Shown piece by piece: positions 1-8,584 of a stretch of DNA of 64,000 bases. The stretch is from the NCBI GenBank assembly GCA_031550975.1, contig JAVBOC010000013.1, positions 124,001 through 188,000 on the forward strand, in the 5' to 3' direction. A program made the translations under genes and the position numbers. This DNA is from UBA947 sp031550975. GTDB taxonomy: Bacteria; Cyanobacteriota; Vampirovibrionia; Gastranaerophilales; Gastranaerophilaceae. The first letter of the stretch is position 1. Every line of letters begins with the position of its first letter. The notes below the pieces were generated by a model. It saw nothing but the letters and a program-made list of their open reading frames with translations. It made no database searches and was not told the origin of the DNA.

Positions 1-238
1 GCCGTTACGAATATATTAAACCGCCCAAACCCGGATGCTGAAACAAGTTCAGCATGACAGATTATTGTATTTTTTTTAGATTAAAGTTTTTTCAAAATCT
101 GTCGTTATAATAATGGTATAGTCCCATGACGATACTTTAGAGCTACGTTAAGACATGTTAAGAAGCACCTTAAAAAAGAGCAATTATTCAAACAGTGTGG
201 TTTTTAAATATGTGTAGGTCTAAAGTGTAAGGAGAAAT
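1..238. other. Intergenic region with a partial family-A repeat
   Basis: No gene is visible. Positions 30-60 hold half of a dispersed inverted repeat (GAAACAAGTTCAGCATGACA), the same family as at 8585, 14322, 15692, 17404 and 18901. The remainder is AT-rich and carries the ribosome-binding site AAGGAG (231-236) of the next gene. Confidence 0.6.
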
Positions 239-514
239 ATGTCATTCCGAGAAACTTTAGAGATGAATGTAGCAAGAATCGTTGATTTTTTGATATATTC
301 AAAAAACTTCCTAATAAGAAAGAATCCTTTTCAAGCAATGGTAAACTCGTTTGTTGAAGGATTAAAAGATCTTCTGACGATGAAGAAAAAACTCAGAATG
401 GCGCAATACCGGTTAAATTACCACCGCCACCAGTTTCAGAAAATGGAACAACTCATCACAGAAAACAACAACCATACTTTCTTAAAAGGTAACAACCTCA
501 ACGAAACCAGATAG
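239..514 (+). CDS. Hypothetical protein, small and basic
   Basis: This 91-residue protein is not recognised. ATG follows AAGGAGAAAT at good spacing, which supports expression. It is basic and mostly helical in character, with a hydrophobic stretch near residues 14-27 and a Lys/Arg/His/Gln-rich second half (about residues 46-75) that could form a coiled coil. No catalytic motif or signal peptide is visible. It lies about 140 bp before another small coiled-coil gene on the same strand, so the two may be cotranscribed, although the gap holds a dispersed repeat. Function unknown. Confidence 0.6.
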   Translation: MSFRETLEMNVARIVDFLIYSKNFLIRKNPFQAMVNSFVEGLKDLLTMKKKLRMAQYRLNYHRHQFQKMEQLITENNNHTFLKGNNLNETR

Positions 515-517
515 CGG

Positions 518-602
518 ATTTCGGCAAGGGCGCCGCGTCACGAAGTGACCCAGCCCGTCCAGGTGAGGAAAACCACGTTTTTTCGAACCGCCGATAATCC
601 AA
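518..602 (-). repeat. Family-F dispersed repeat, inverted copy
   Basis: Read on the minus strand, this stretch has GACGGGCTGGGTCAC followed by CGCGGCGCCCTTGCCGA, matching the 3' half of the elements at 38769-38852 and 63447-63530. It fills the gap between the two small genes. GATAATCCAAGAC at 592-604 recurs at 63004-63016. Confidence 0.5.
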
Positions 603-655
603 GACAGCTAAAAGGGGTAGATGTGTAGCCCCGCGAACGCAAAAGGTAGTGGAAA

Positions 656-982
656 ATGGGATTAATTAATGCAGGCATAAGGTTAATGTATCTGAACCAG
701 TCTAGGTTAGATTTGGAGTACAAAATCCAATTGATAACTCAGACCAGAATGGCTTTGGGAAGTTCTACCAGTGATCTTTTACAGGTAGGAAACGACTTTG
801 ATCCTGAATCGCCGACTACAAAAATGCTTCAGCAAAGACAGGCGAAATTAAAGGTGCTGGAACAAAAGCTGGAACAGCAAATGATGGTCTACCAAGCACA
901 GTTGAAGATGATTGAGACCGAATATGAGTCTTGCAGAGGAATGATTGATAAAAACATCAAACAGGCATTCTCGTACTCGTAG
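656..982 (+). CDS. Hypothetical coiled-coil protein
   Basis: A 108-residue protein not recognised as a named family. The central part (about residues 55-95) is rich in Gln, Lys, Glu and Leu in heptad-like spacing and probably forms a coiled coil. A short hydrophobic N-terminus (MGLINAGIRLMYL) precedes it. The upstream signal is modest (GGTAGTGGAAA before ATG). With the 91-residue gene upstream it may form a two-gene unit. Such small helical proteins can be secretion or cytoskeleton accessory factors, but nothing here identifies a role. Confidence 0.55.
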   Translation: MGLINAGIRLMYLNQSRLDLEYKIQLITQTRMALGSSTSDLLQVGNDFDPESPTTKMLQQRQAKLKVLEQKLEQQMMVYQAQLKMIETEYESCRGMIDKNIKQAFSYS

Positions 983-1019
983 TTTAGATGCTTAGCATCT
1001 AAACGTCTTAGCCTCTGTA

Positions 1020-1622
1020 CTACACTTGAACAAACAGGCTAATAATATCGTTTAATGCGATAGTTTGCTTTTGAGTTTTTAGGATTTGGTTTTCTAGAAC
1101 TCCGATTTGGTGCTTATATTCAGTGATATTTGCTTGTGCTTGCGCGGCTGAACTGTTTAAATTCTCCTGAACCATCTGCGCTTCTTGAAGAACACTTTTC
1201 ATAGAGATTCCGAGTGCTTCCATAGTTTGTCTGATGATTTGCGCGCCGGTGTGTTTGTTCACTCCAGGCGGAAGCTGTGTGATAAGTTGTTTTAGAACAG
1301 CAACGTTTTGCGGAACATCGCAACCGTCAAGTTCGCTCAAGTCGTTGGTAATCGGAGACGCACCAAATGCCACTTGCGGCTGAACAATTGGTCTTACAGG
1401 TTCTGTATAAACCGGTGTAGGCTGCGGCTGCGGTGCAACGGTCGGTTCCGGATAAATTGTGTCAAGAGGTGAAGCGGCAGAGGTTTCCTCCTCAATGTAT
1501 TCTATTTCGTCACTCGAAAATGGCGCAGGATTTTCAACAATCTGTTGAATTTCAACGTCAGACTGCTGTTTTAAAGCCTCTACAATTTTTTTCCCCACAC
1601 CGTCGGTAATTTTGTTTGCCAT
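1020..1622 (-). CDS. Hypothetical protein, Pro/Gln linker and C-terminal coiled coil
   Basis: A 200-residue protein starting at an ATG preceded by GAGGGGACATA. The first 50 residues are acidic and helical. Residues about 55-90 form a Pro/Val/Gln-rich low-complexity linker, and the C-terminal half (about 110-195) is Gln/Ala/Glu-rich and probably coiled coil. No signal peptide or catalytic motif is visible. The layout suggests a scaffold or adaptor protein, but this is inference. It converges with the 656-982 gene; the 37-bp gap contains a small inverted repeat (TTAGATGC/GCATCTAA). Confidence 0.6.
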   Translation of the reverse strand: MANKITDGVGKKIVEALKQQSDVEIQQIVENPAPFSSDEIEYIEEETSAASPLDTIYPEPTVAPQPQPTPVYTEPVRPIVQPQVAFGASPITNDLSELDGCDVPQNVAVLKQLITQLPPGVNKHTGAQIIRQTMEALGISMKSVLQEAQMVQENLNSSAAQAQANITEYKHQIGVLENQILKTQKQTIALNDIISLFVQV

Positions 1623-1693
1623 TATGTCCCCTCTAACTTATAAATTTTTAAATCATAAAACCTTTTGGTCTTTTGATTGACTCGCTCATTTTA

Positions 1694-2590
1694 TCACAAA
1701 ACTAGTTTTTCTGCAATATCCGGGTAGTGTTCCATAACTTTTTCCAGTTGCAAATCATTCCCGCATTTTTTATTTTTGTTGAATAGAGTAAATATGCCCA
1801 TTAGTCCGCGTTTTCGCTCAGGACTCAGATAACGAAGCCGGGTCACATTATTTTTTATAACTTTAACTTTTGTATCGTTTAAGACAGCCATTGCCCAGAA
1901 CCAGATGTCGTCAGTTGTCGGAGCAAGTTCTCCAAATAGTTCGGCGTTTGTGGCGTCTTTATGCAAACTTTTCGGTGGATAGAGAACCCCGCCGGTCGCA
2001 ATTTGCATGTTTCTAAATGAAGCTTCTTTGGATTTGCTGATTTTTTTCCATCTTCTAAAAGGAAGAATGTTTTTATCGCGTCCGAGCTTTATTGTGTGCG
2101 CACGATTGCAAACAATATATTCAGGATGCTCAAGATGCTCTCTGCAAAGCTGCTCAAGCCAATCTTGTTCGTAATAAACGTTATCATCAGCGGTTACAAT
2201 AATATCTTCAGGAAACTCAAGCAATGATGGAACAAGTTTTTTATAAGAATGTAAATTGCGACACCATCTGATAGTTAAGCCTTTTTCTTTTAGGTCCAGA
2301 ACTTCTTGCGGTATGTCAGTGTCACCATTCGGAAACTGTTCTTTCGCAAGCCAAAGCACCACTTCATCGGGCTTTAAAGTCTGATCCAAAAGTGAATACA
2401 AGCAGTAGTGGATTTCTTCCATACGCTGCGGGAAAGATGTCAGAGAAACGATTACTCGAGGGGAACGTTTTTCGCTTGTCACGCCCAATTCCATGTGCAT
2501 TTGCTGCTCCAGGGCTTCTCGGTCAATTGTTTTTAGGCTGCTGATTTTTTTCTTTTTAAATATACTTAACAATTTCTTTAATAACTGCAT
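1694..2590 (-). CDS. Glycosyltransferase-like protein (family 2-like)
   Basis: A 298-residue protein with a basic N-terminus followed by RVIVSLTSFPQRM, typical of the first strand of GT-A sugar transferases. YSLLDQTLKPDEVVLWL follows at about residues 66-82, and a DXD-like element in IIVTADDNVYYEQDWL at about residues 130-145 would bind the metal-nucleotide sugar. W/D-rich TTDDIWFW lies in the later part. It probably adds a sugar to a surface polysaccharide. It is divergent from the dCMP deaminase gene with only 23 bp between start codons. Donor and acceptor cannot be read from sequence. Confidence 0.75.
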   Translation of the reverse strand: MQLLKKLLSIFKKKKISSLKTIDREALEQQMHMELGVTSEKRSPRVIVSLTSFPQRMEEIHYCLYSLLDQTLKPDEVVLWLAKEQFPNGDTDIPQEVLDLKEKGLTIRWCRNLHSYKKLVPSLLEFPEDIIVTADDNVYYEQDWLEQLCREHLEHPEYIVCNRAHTIKLGRDKNILPFRRWKKISKSKEASFRNMQIATGGVLYPPKSLHKDATNAELFGELAPTTDDIWFWAMAVLNDTKVKVIKNNVTRLRYLSPERKRGLMGIFTLFNKNKKCGNDLQLEKVMEHYPDIAEKLVL

Positions 2591-2597
2591 ATGTTTA

Positions 2598-2606
2598 TGA
2601 TACCAT
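2598..2606 (+). promoter_or_regulatory. Extended -10 for the dCMP deaminase gene, possibly leaderless
   Basis: TGaTACCAT ends 7 nt before the ATG at 2614 and there is no Shine-Dalgarno sequence, so transcription would start at or next to the start codon. It is the weakest match in the group of similar promoters. Confidence 0.4.
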
Positions 2607-2613
2607 AAAACGT

Positions 2614-3051
2614 ATGGAAATCAAATCGTGGGAAGACTATTTTTTGGATTTAGCAAAGACCTGTTCGTCGCGCTCTAACTGCATTCGCGCACAAGTCGGG
2701 GCAGTAGTCGTCGGCGAAGACAAAAAAATCAAAGCAACAGGCTATAACGGCGCGCCTTCAGGGGTTGAATCCTGCTACGAGCGCGGTGAGTGTTACAGAA
2801 TTAAAAACAACATACCGTCGGGCACTTGTTACGAAACCTGCCGCTCAATCCACGCTGAACAAAACGCGATAATCCAAGGCGGTCAAGATCGTTGTAAAGA
2901 CGGCACTTTATATGTTTGGGGACACGACTTTATTTGTGTTTTGTGCAAAAGGTTTATTGTTCAATCAGGCATAAAAGAAGTGGTCCTTCGCAGAAATGCA
3001 GACTGTCCGATTGTTAGAGTTTCAGTCGAAGAATTGAAGAAAGATTTGTGA
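2614..3051 (+). CDS. Deoxycytidylate deaminase (dCMP deaminase, ComEB-like)
   Basis: 145 residues, the usual length for the family. It has the zinc-dependent deaminase signature HAEQNAI (about residues 85-91) with a downstream Cys pair in CVLCKRF (about 112-118). The N-terminus SWEDYFLDLAK with SRSNC and VGAVVV is typical, as is the Cys-rich insert (CYERGECYR, CYETCRS) that binds a second metal in some members. The enzyme converts dCMP to dUMP for thymidylate synthesis; tmk lies elsewhere in the window. It may be translated from a leaderless mRNA, as no ribosome-binding site is visible. Confidence 0.9.
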   Translation: MEIKSWEDYFLDLAKTCSSRSNCIRAQVGAVVVGEDKKIKATGYNGAPSGVESCYERGECYRIKNNIPSGTCYETCRSIHAEQNAIIQGGQDRCKDGTLYVWGHDFICVLCKRFIVQSGIKEVVLRRNADCPIVRVSVEELKKDL

Positions 3052-3132
3052 TTTTCTTTAAAAACCAGTAGAGTATTGTATTTTAGAGAATTTAATGTTA
3101 CAATCACAAAATAGTGAGGTTACGAGAGCATA

Positions 3133-4485
3133 ATGCACGAAACGGGCGGCAATATAGGTTTTAATTTATTTGTAATGATGTTTTTGCTGTTATCAAACGG
3201 TTTTTTCGTTGCATCCGAATTTGCTATGGTGAAGGTTAGAAGAACCCGTCTTGAACAGCTGTGCAAAGAGGGTAACAAAAACGCGAGCATTGCGCTGGAT
3301 TCTGTCTATGATTTGGATAGATTCATTGCTGCTGTTCAACTGGGTGTAACGATTTCCAGTATCGGTCTTGGTTGGGTTGGTGAGAGCACGCTTGCAACAA
3401 TCCTTCGTCCGCTGCTTGAGTTCCTGCCGTTTGTTGACCCGACAGTTGCGGCTCACACGATTGCGATTCCTATCGCGTTTGCACTTGTAACTGTTTTGCA
3501 CGTTGTGGTTGGGGAGTTGATTCCTAAATCACTCGCACTTGAATACCCTGAGAGAACAGCTTTGGTCGTAGCTCGTCCTATGCGTTTTGTAATGGCAGTT
3601 TTCAACCCGTTTGTCTGGCTGCTTAACGGACTTGGCAATTTGATTTTAAAATTGTTCAAGATTCCAACGGCTCATAAAGCTTCGTTAGTTCATTCGCCGG
3701 AAGAACTCAATATGCTGGTAAATGACAGTTACAATGAAGGTGTTTTGAACGAAACTGAAAAAGATATGCTTCAAAATGTGTTTAAATTCTCTGATTTGAA
3801 CGCGAAACAGGTTATGATTCCGCGTACCGATATGGTTTGTATGCGAAAAGATATGCCACTTGAAGAACTCGGCAGAATTTCTGAGGAGAACCAATATACT
3901 CGCTACCCTATCTATGATGAAGATATCGACCATGTTACAGGGCTGATTCATGTCAGAGATTTATATTCGTTGCTGTTAAAACACGAAAACCGTTCTATTG
4001 ATGAAATCCAACGCGAAATTATGCTGGTACCGGAAACGATTACGATGGATAATTTAGTTATTGAATTCAAAAAACGCAAAGCTCAAATGGCGGTTGTTGT
4101 TGACGAATTCGGCGGAACTTCGGGTTTAATCACGCTTGAAGATGTTTTAGAAGAGATTTTTGGCGAAGTGCAAGACGAATTTGACGAGGAAGAACTTGAT
4201 ATCAAAGAAGTTGCACCGGATACTTATATCGCAAATTCCATGATGCGGATTGATGAGTTTGCGGAGTTCTTTGGAATTGATGAAGACAAAATTGACGACG
4301 AAGATATTGATACGATTGGCGGGCTTGTTGTAAAACTTCTTGGAAGATTAGCAGAAGTTTCTGATATGGTATCGTACAGCAACTTGGACTTTGTGGTTAA
4401 AGAAATCGACGGCGCGCGGATTACCAAGTTAGAAATAATTAAAAAAAATCCGGAGCCGGAACCGGAAGAAGAACAGGAAAAATAA
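3133..4485 (+). CDS. CNNM/CorC family membrane protein (hemolysin C-like)
   Basis: 450 residues. An N-terminal DUF21/CNNM membrane domain (about 1-195, with ASEFAMVKVRRTRLEQL and several hydrophobic segments) is followed by a CBS-domain pair (about 205-335, beginning KQVMIPRTDM) and a C-terminal CorC/HlyC domain after GLITLEDVLEEIFGEVQDEFD. These proteins act in divalent-cation transport or efflux at the inner membrane; the hemolysin name is historical. TTACAAT at about 3098 may be its -10 box. The C-terminus is Pro/Glu-rich. Confidence 0.88.
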   Translation: MHETGGNIGFNLFVMMFLLLSNGFFVASEFAMVKVRRTRLEQLCKEGNKNASIALDSVYDLDRFIAAVQLGVTISSIGLGWVGESTLATILRPLLEFLPFVDPTVAAHTIAIPIAFALVTVLHVVVGELIPKSLALEYPERTALVVARPMRFVMAVFNPFVWLLNGLGNLILKLFKIPTAHKASLVHSPEELNMLVNDSYNEGVLNETEKDMLQNVFKFSDLNAKQVMIPRTDMVCMRKDMPLEELGRISEENQYTRYPIYDEDIDHVTGLIHVRDLYSLLLKHENRSIDEIQREIMLVPETITMDNLVIEFKKRKAQMAVVVDEFGGTSGLITLEDVLEEIFGEVQDEFDEEELDIKEVAPDTYIANSMMRIDEFAEFFGIDEDKIDDEDIDTIGGLVVKLLGRLAEVSDMVSYSNLDFVVKEIDGARITKLEIIKKNPEPEPEEEQEK

Positions 4486-4763
4486 AATCCATTGTAATCC
4501 TGAACTCAAACGTCATTCTGAGCTTTGCGAAGAAGCTCAATGTTTATGCGAATTGTGATAGTTTTGCGACGTTTCGACTGCGCTCGCATTAAGCGGATGC
4601 GCTTACTCGCATCTCACTATTTGCTTGTCTTAACAAGCCGTCAATACTGCTATAGAGCCGTGAGGCCATTTGCACGAAATCGTAGATTTGCCTTCTTTAG
4701 TCATTGAGCCAAAGGAGAAATGTACTAAATGGCTTCACGAACAGTGAACTGGCAAAAGAAGGC
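4486..4763. other. Intergenic region with dispersed repeats
   Basis: No credible gene. It starts with half of a family-B repeat (CGTCATTCTGAGC, 4511-4523), followed by GC-richer repeated sequence around 4565-4625, then a family-H copy (4689-4752). Open frames here are short and lack ribosome-binding sites. Confidence 0.55.
4689..4752 (+). repeat. Family-H dispersed repeat
   Basis: Shares TTGCCTTCTTT, then GAGC..AAG, GTAC.AAATGGC and AGTGAAC with 62922-62999 in the same order. It lies between convergent genes. Origin unknown. Confidence 0.5.
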
Positions 4764-4795
4764 AAAAAAGAGCAGTAATTTCTTACCACTCTTTT
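4764..4795 (-). terminator. Rho-independent terminator
   Basis: On the minus strand AAAAGAGTGGTAA and TTACTGCTCTTTT form a stem of about 13 bp (two wobble pairs) with a GAAA loop, followed by further T residues. It sits just after the minus-strand gene ending at 4814. Confidence 0.75.
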
Positions 4796-4813
4796 ATTAT
4801 AGTTATGTGTAAA

Positions 4814-5515
4814 TTACGCTTGTGTGTTCAGGGCGCTTTTTGGCGGTGTGGTTTTTGTTGCTTGTCCGATTGCAAATCCTGCGATGGCAAGAATCAATGC
4901 ACCGATACCCGCTTTTTTAATTGTGCTGTTTTTGATGATTGAAGCTCGAACATCTGCCGCTGTAGTTGCTGCCGTTTTGTAAGCTTCTTGGACATCTTTT
5001 TTCATGCCTGTGATTTTTGTGCCTTCAAGTTCAAAGATATCTGCAGGTGCTGGTTTAGTCTTAGTATATTTGTCCTTAGCGTGTTTGATATATACGTCAT
5101 CTTTTACATCAGCTACTTTCACACCCATCCCGTCAGCTAATTTTTCCATCTGTGCGTTGGATTTAGCCGCTAGTTCTGTTGAATCACCGGCTGCTTTCAC
5201 GTCAGCAAATCCCAATGCTTCGGCTGCTGCTTTCTGCACTTCAGGAGTCAATTCTGAAAACTTTTTGCCTTCGGCTAATGCTTTCATTGTTCCGAATTCT
5301 GATTTTGTAGCGTCTGCGGATGCTTGTGTCAATTTTAGTTCCAGTTGATTCATGACTTCTTCAGAATTTTTCGCGTCATTCATTACCCATTTGCCGATTG
5401 CGGCACCGCCTGCTGCACCAAGGATTGCACCTTTTACCACGTTAGACGCGGTGTTGTTTTTGCCTCTATTTGTATAAACCTGTTGAGTGTTACTTACCGG
5501 TTGTACTGTTGCCAT
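4814..5515 (-). CDS. Hypothetical protein with glycine-zipper and C-terminal membrane segment
   Basis: I take the ATG at 5515 (MATVQPVSN), which has AAAGG 8 nt upstream; an in-frame GTG at 5524 is less likely. The 233-residue product has a Gly/Ala-rich segment near residues 28-45 (GAILGAAGGAAIGKW, glycine-zipper-like). A long Lys/Ala/Glu-rich helical middle follows, then a hydrophobic segment near the end (IGALILAIAGFAIGQA) and a short polar tail. It looks membrane-associated at both ends. Not recognised; function unknown. Confidence 0.65.
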   Translation of the reverse strand: MATVQPVSNTQQVYTNRGKNNTASNVVKGAILGAAGGAAIGKWVMNDAKNSEEVMNQLELKLTQASADATKSEFGTMKALAEGKKFSELTPEVQKAAAEALGFADVKAAGDSTELAAKSNAQMEKLADGMGVKVADVKDDVYIKHAKDKYTKTKPAPADIFELEGTKITGMKKDVQEAYKTAATTAADVRASIIKNSTIKKAGIGALILAIAGFAIGQATKTTPPKSALNTQA

Positions 5516-5717
5516 ACTAAACACCTTTCTTTATTATTAACACACTTTTGACCTGTTCAAAATCCATTTTACTAAATACATAAAACACCTAAAGCACCGA
5601 AATTGCTATATATTTATGGCATGATTTACAATTCTTAATATTTATCAATTGTTTAGATGATGTACCACAGTAAATAATAAATATAATAGAATTATTACGG
5701 GCAACTCGGGAAGGTTA

Positions 5718-6545
5718 ATGAGCGAAGGTTTCGATTTCACATCGTATAACAATATAAAGCGGCTTGGTGAAGAAGAGCTCACAACGTTGTGGGGCAGCTA
5801 TCTTAAAGACAAGACCGATAAGACTTCACGCGATGCGTTGATTGTGCAATATATTTACCTTATTCGTTATGTTGTCGGGCGTGTGAAAGTCAGTCTGCCG
5901 GCGACTATTTCTGTTGAAGATATCGCAGGCTACGGCGTTGAGGGTCTAATCGACGCGATTGAAAGATATTCGCCGCAGAAAAATACCAGATTTGAGACCT
6001 ATGCTTTAATTAGAATCCGCGGAACGATTTTAGACAAAATCCGTGCGCAAGACTTTTTACCAAGAAGCGTCAGAAAAAAGATTAAAGATATCAAAGCAGC
6101 GCAAGAGGAGCTTAAACAAGAACTCGGGCGTATGCCGACCTTGACAGAAGTTGCCAACCGCGTTGATATGCCGGCGGAGAAAGTCAGCCAGATTTTATCA
6201 GAAGATGTTACGATGACATCTATTTATGACAAAAAAGGTGCCTCGGAAGAGAGTCTGGAAATTATTGATACCATCGAAGATTCAAACCAGATGAACCCGC
6301 AGGAACAGGCCGAAGACAAAGATGTTAAAAAAGAATTAGAGCGTGCGTTGCAGAGGCTTCCTGAGCGCGAACGCATCATAATGGTTTTATATTATCAAGA
6401 GAACATGACGCTAAAAGAAATTGGCGAAACTATTGGGACTTCCGAATCGCGCGTTTGCCAATTGCATGCTCAAGGGATTATGAAATTGAAAAATATCTTG
6501 AGCGAAAACCGCACTTCCCGCCTGCGTCAAAGCATTGTGGCGTAG
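5718..6545 (+). CDS. RNA polymerase sigma factor, FliA/WhiG (sigma-28) type
   Basis: 275 residues. Region 2 (about 40-105) includes YLIRYVVGRV, the core-binding segment DIAGYGVEGLIDAIERY and the DNA-contacting RFETYALIRIRGTILDKIR. The last together with the following DFLPRSVRKK is diagnostic of the FliA/WhiG group. Region 3 (about 120-165) and region 4 with a helix-turn-helix (MTLKEIGETIGTSESRVCQLH, split here for length) follow. An upstream TATAAT lies near 5689. In flagellated relatives this type directs late flagellar genes, elsewhere sporulation or envelope genes. No flagellar gene is in the window, so the regulon is unknown. Confidence 0.88.
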   Translation: MSEGFDFTSYNNIKRLGEEELTTLWGSYLKDKTDKTSRDALIVQYIYLIRYVVGRVKVSLPATISVEDIAGYGVEGLIDAIERYSPQKNTRFETYALIRIRGTILDKIRAQDFLPRSVRKKIKDIKAAQEELKQELGRMPTLTEVANRVDMPAEKVSQILSEDVTMTSIYDKKGASEESLEIIDTIEDSNQMNPQEQAEDKDVKKELERALQRLPERERIIMVLYYQENMTLKEIGETIGTSESRVCQLHAQGIMKLKNILSENRTSRLRQSIVA

Positions 6546-6551
6546 CTAATC

Positions 6552-6627
6552 GTCATGTTGAGACAAAGCCGAAACATCTCAAAGCGTGTAGGTTTTGAGA
6601 TTCTTCGTTATCACTCAGAATGACGGC
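6552..6627. repeat. Family-B dispersed inverted repeat
   Basis: CGTCATGTTGAG...GAAACATCTCAA at one end mirrors TTGAGATTCTTCG...CAGAATGACG at the other. The same unit occurs at 16547-16635 and 63615-63703, with halves at 4511, 27601, 49420 and 59888. It lies between convergent genes. Confidence 0.75.
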
Positions 6628-6638
6628 ATTATTTGCCC

Positions 6639-7157
6639 CTATCGTCTGGCCTCGTAGTGTATTATTACAAAATCCACCCGCCGCTCAAACATTTTGCCCT
6701 GTGCTACAAGGGTGTTTTTAAACGGCATAGCGTAGCCATAACCCATTGAAAATACCCTGTCCAGCGGAACTTTTCTATATCTTGTCAGATATGTAACGAT
6801 GTTGTTTGAACGCTGCATGGATAGCTCAATATCAGCATAGCATTTGCATAAACTGCTTGTGTGGTCCTCTATAACAAGATCGTTGGAGACCTGTATTACT
6901 GCTTGCGCGATTTTATCAAGGATGGGAAGGGCAGTCAGCAGCAGTTTTGGCGAATCCCCTTTAAAAATATAATCACCGTCGACACTGATGATAATCCCCC
7001 GCGGTACTTCGGTATAAATAACGTGCGAATTTGGTGCAAAATTTGATTTTAGAATTTTCTCAATTTCGTCATTTTCAGGGAACTCCGCCGCGTTTGCAAA
7101 TGAGCAGCACAAAAACAGCGCGAGTAAGCAGATAATGACTAGGGTTTTTTTACACAT
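6639..7157 (-). CDS. OmpA-family (peptidoglycan-binding) secreted protein
   Basis: 172 residues with a clear signal peptide (MCKKTLVIICLLALFLCC... cleaved after about residue 23, ANA). The rest resembles an OmpA/MotB C-terminal domain: a central helix-strand unit with LVIEDHT, then RSNNIVTYLTRY and the closing ERRVDFVI strand where the family has NRRV. Such domains bind the peptide stem of peptidoglycan non-covalently and tether the envelope. No outer-membrane barrel is fused, so it is a stand-alone periplasmic domain. GATAAT ends 6 nt before the ATG and no ribosome-binding site is visible, so its mRNA could be leaderless. Confidence 0.7.
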   Translation of the reverse strand: MCKKTLVIICLLALFLCCSFANAAEFPENDEIEKILKSNFAPNSHVIYTEVPRGIIISVDGDYIFKGDSPKLLLTALPILDKIAQAVIQVSNDLVIEDHTSSLCKCYADIELSMQRSNNIVTYLTRYRKVPLDRVFSMGYGYAMPFKNTLVAQGKMFERRVDFVIIHYEARR

Positions 7158-7221
7158 TTAACCATTATCAAATAGATAAAGAGTTATTTCATTACCCCTA
7201 CTGCCCAATTTATATAAAATT

Positions 7222-7312
7222 AGTCATTGCGAGGGAGTAAATTTATTTACGACTGTGGCAATCCAGAAAAAAACAGTGCTGACTGGATTGCTTCACTTCG
7301 TTCGCAATGACA
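7222..7312. repeat. Family-C dispersed inverted repeat
   Basis: GTCATTGCGAGGGAG at one end and TTCGCAATGAC at the other enclose GGCAATCCAG/CTGGATTGC. Full copies lie at 11667-11751 and 35465-35551, halves at 15990 and 29131. Confidence 0.75.
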
Positions 7313-7317
7313 AAGCT

Positions 7318-8532
7318 TTATGGTTTTACAATTGAGAGCACATAATTGTCGTTAAAATATTTGTTTGCGACCCGCTGAATGTCTTCGGCCGTAACCTTTT
7401 TAATTTGTTCTTTAAGCCTTTCGTTGTAATCCGCGCCGATGCCGACCACGACATTTCGAGCGATTAATGCGGCTTGCTGAAGGTTAGTTTCTTGTACAAA
7501 AGCCCATTTGCCAAAAAGGTTGGTCTTAGCGTTTTCAAGTTCTTCTTGTCCAACCGGAATATCTTTTAACTTTTGGATTTCTTCTTTAAATCCGTCGAGT
7601 GAAATCTGAATGTTACCCGGTTCTGTGCCGATATAAACAGAGAAATTACCCGCCAGAGAATTGGTTTCATAAGAGCTTCTAACCACATAAGCAAGCCCTT
7701 TTTTGTCGCGTAATTCCAAGAACAGACGCGAGGAAAGCCCGCTTGCTCCCAGGATTGTGTTTAGTAAAACCAGCGCAGGGCTGTCAGGATCTTCAAAGGT
7801 CGGTACAAGCCAGCCTTGGATTATGTGCGCCTGATTAAGATCAGATTTTTTGATTTCCACTTCTTTTTTGGTGGTTAAAGACGGGAGAGGTAAGTTTATT
7901 GCGGTCTCGACAGACGGGGTGATATCACCGAAGGCTGAATTTAATTCGCCCTGAACGCGCTCAAAATCCAAGTCGCCGGCAAAAGCGATGACTTTGCGGC
8001 TGTTTTGTTTGAATGTTTCGTAAGCTTTTATTACATCTTCACGTGTGATTTTCTTGATGTTTTCAAGAATTCTGGTGTGCGTGTTGCTGTAATAGTGGCC
8101 TGCAAAAAGGTTTTTGTAATAGTTATCAGAGGCTTTCATTCGTGGAGAATCAAGTTCTGCAACGATTTCGCCTTCTGTTTTCATAACTTCGCGCTCAAAA
8201 TCTTCAAAGGTCGTATTTTTAATTATGTCGGTCATAATCTCAATCGCTTTTGAAAAATCTTCGTTAAGGCAGACGAATTTAAAACGCAAAAAATCCTGTT
8301 TTATTTCGCTTGTAAATTCAATTGCGTAACGGTCGAGTTCTTGCGCAATCTGTTCGGCATTGCGGGTCTTAGTCCCTTGTAGAAACAATCTTGCCATAAT
8401 TAAATAAGTCCCCGGAATTTCTTCAGGTACGTTTAGCGAATAGTTAAAGCTCAATGCCGTACGGGGCGTATCTTTATTCTGTTTGTAAATAAAATCAATG
8501 TTATTATTTAGTTTAGTAATTGTTTCTTTCAT
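7318..8532 (-). CDS. M16 peptidase-like protein lacking the zinc motif
   Basis: 404 residues with two-domain M16 architecture. The N-terminal region has GTYLIMARLFLQGTKTRN where active members carry a GLAHFLEHMLFKGT-type motif, so the HxxEH zinc ligands are absent. The downstream glutamate region (EGEIVAELDSPRMKASDNYY) is preserved in outline. In the C-terminal domain the family hallmark is intact: GASGLSSRLFLELRDKKGLAY contains the substrate-binding Arg/Tyr pair. Non-catalytic M16 proteins usually pair with a catalytic partner; none is in this window. It is probably a processing-protease subunit or chaperone-like relative. Confidence 0.82.
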   Translation of the reverse strand: MKETITKLNNNIDFIYKQNKDTPRTALSFNYSLNVPEEIPGTYLIMARLFLQGTKTRNAEQIAQELDRYAIEFTSEIKQDFLRFKFVCLNEDFSKAIEIMTDIIKNTTFEDFEREVMKTEGEIVAELDSPRMKASDNYYKNLFAGHYYSNTHTRILENIKKITREDVIKAYETFKQNSRKVIAFAGDLDFERVQGELNSAFGDITPSVETAINLPLPSLTTKKEVEIKKSDLNQAHIIQGWLVPTFEDPDSPALVLLNTILGASGLSSRLFLELRDKKGLAYVVRSSYETNSLAGNFSVYIGTEPGNIQISLDGFKEEIQKLKDIPVGQEELENAKTNLFGKWAFVQETNLQQAALIARNVVVGIGADYNERLKEQIKKVTAEDIQRVANKYFNDNYVLSIVKP

Positions 8533-8584
8533 ATAAAAACATTAACATAAAGCGCCAATAATAACAATATGCGTCTCTCTTTTC

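Noticed and set aside
538..723. Minus-strand frame across the first intergenic gap
   Set aside because: It lies within a family-F repeat and overlaps the 656 gene.
4525..4707. 60-codon frame between CorC and the 4814 gene
   Set aside because: Arg-rich composition from repeat DNA and no ribosome-binding site.
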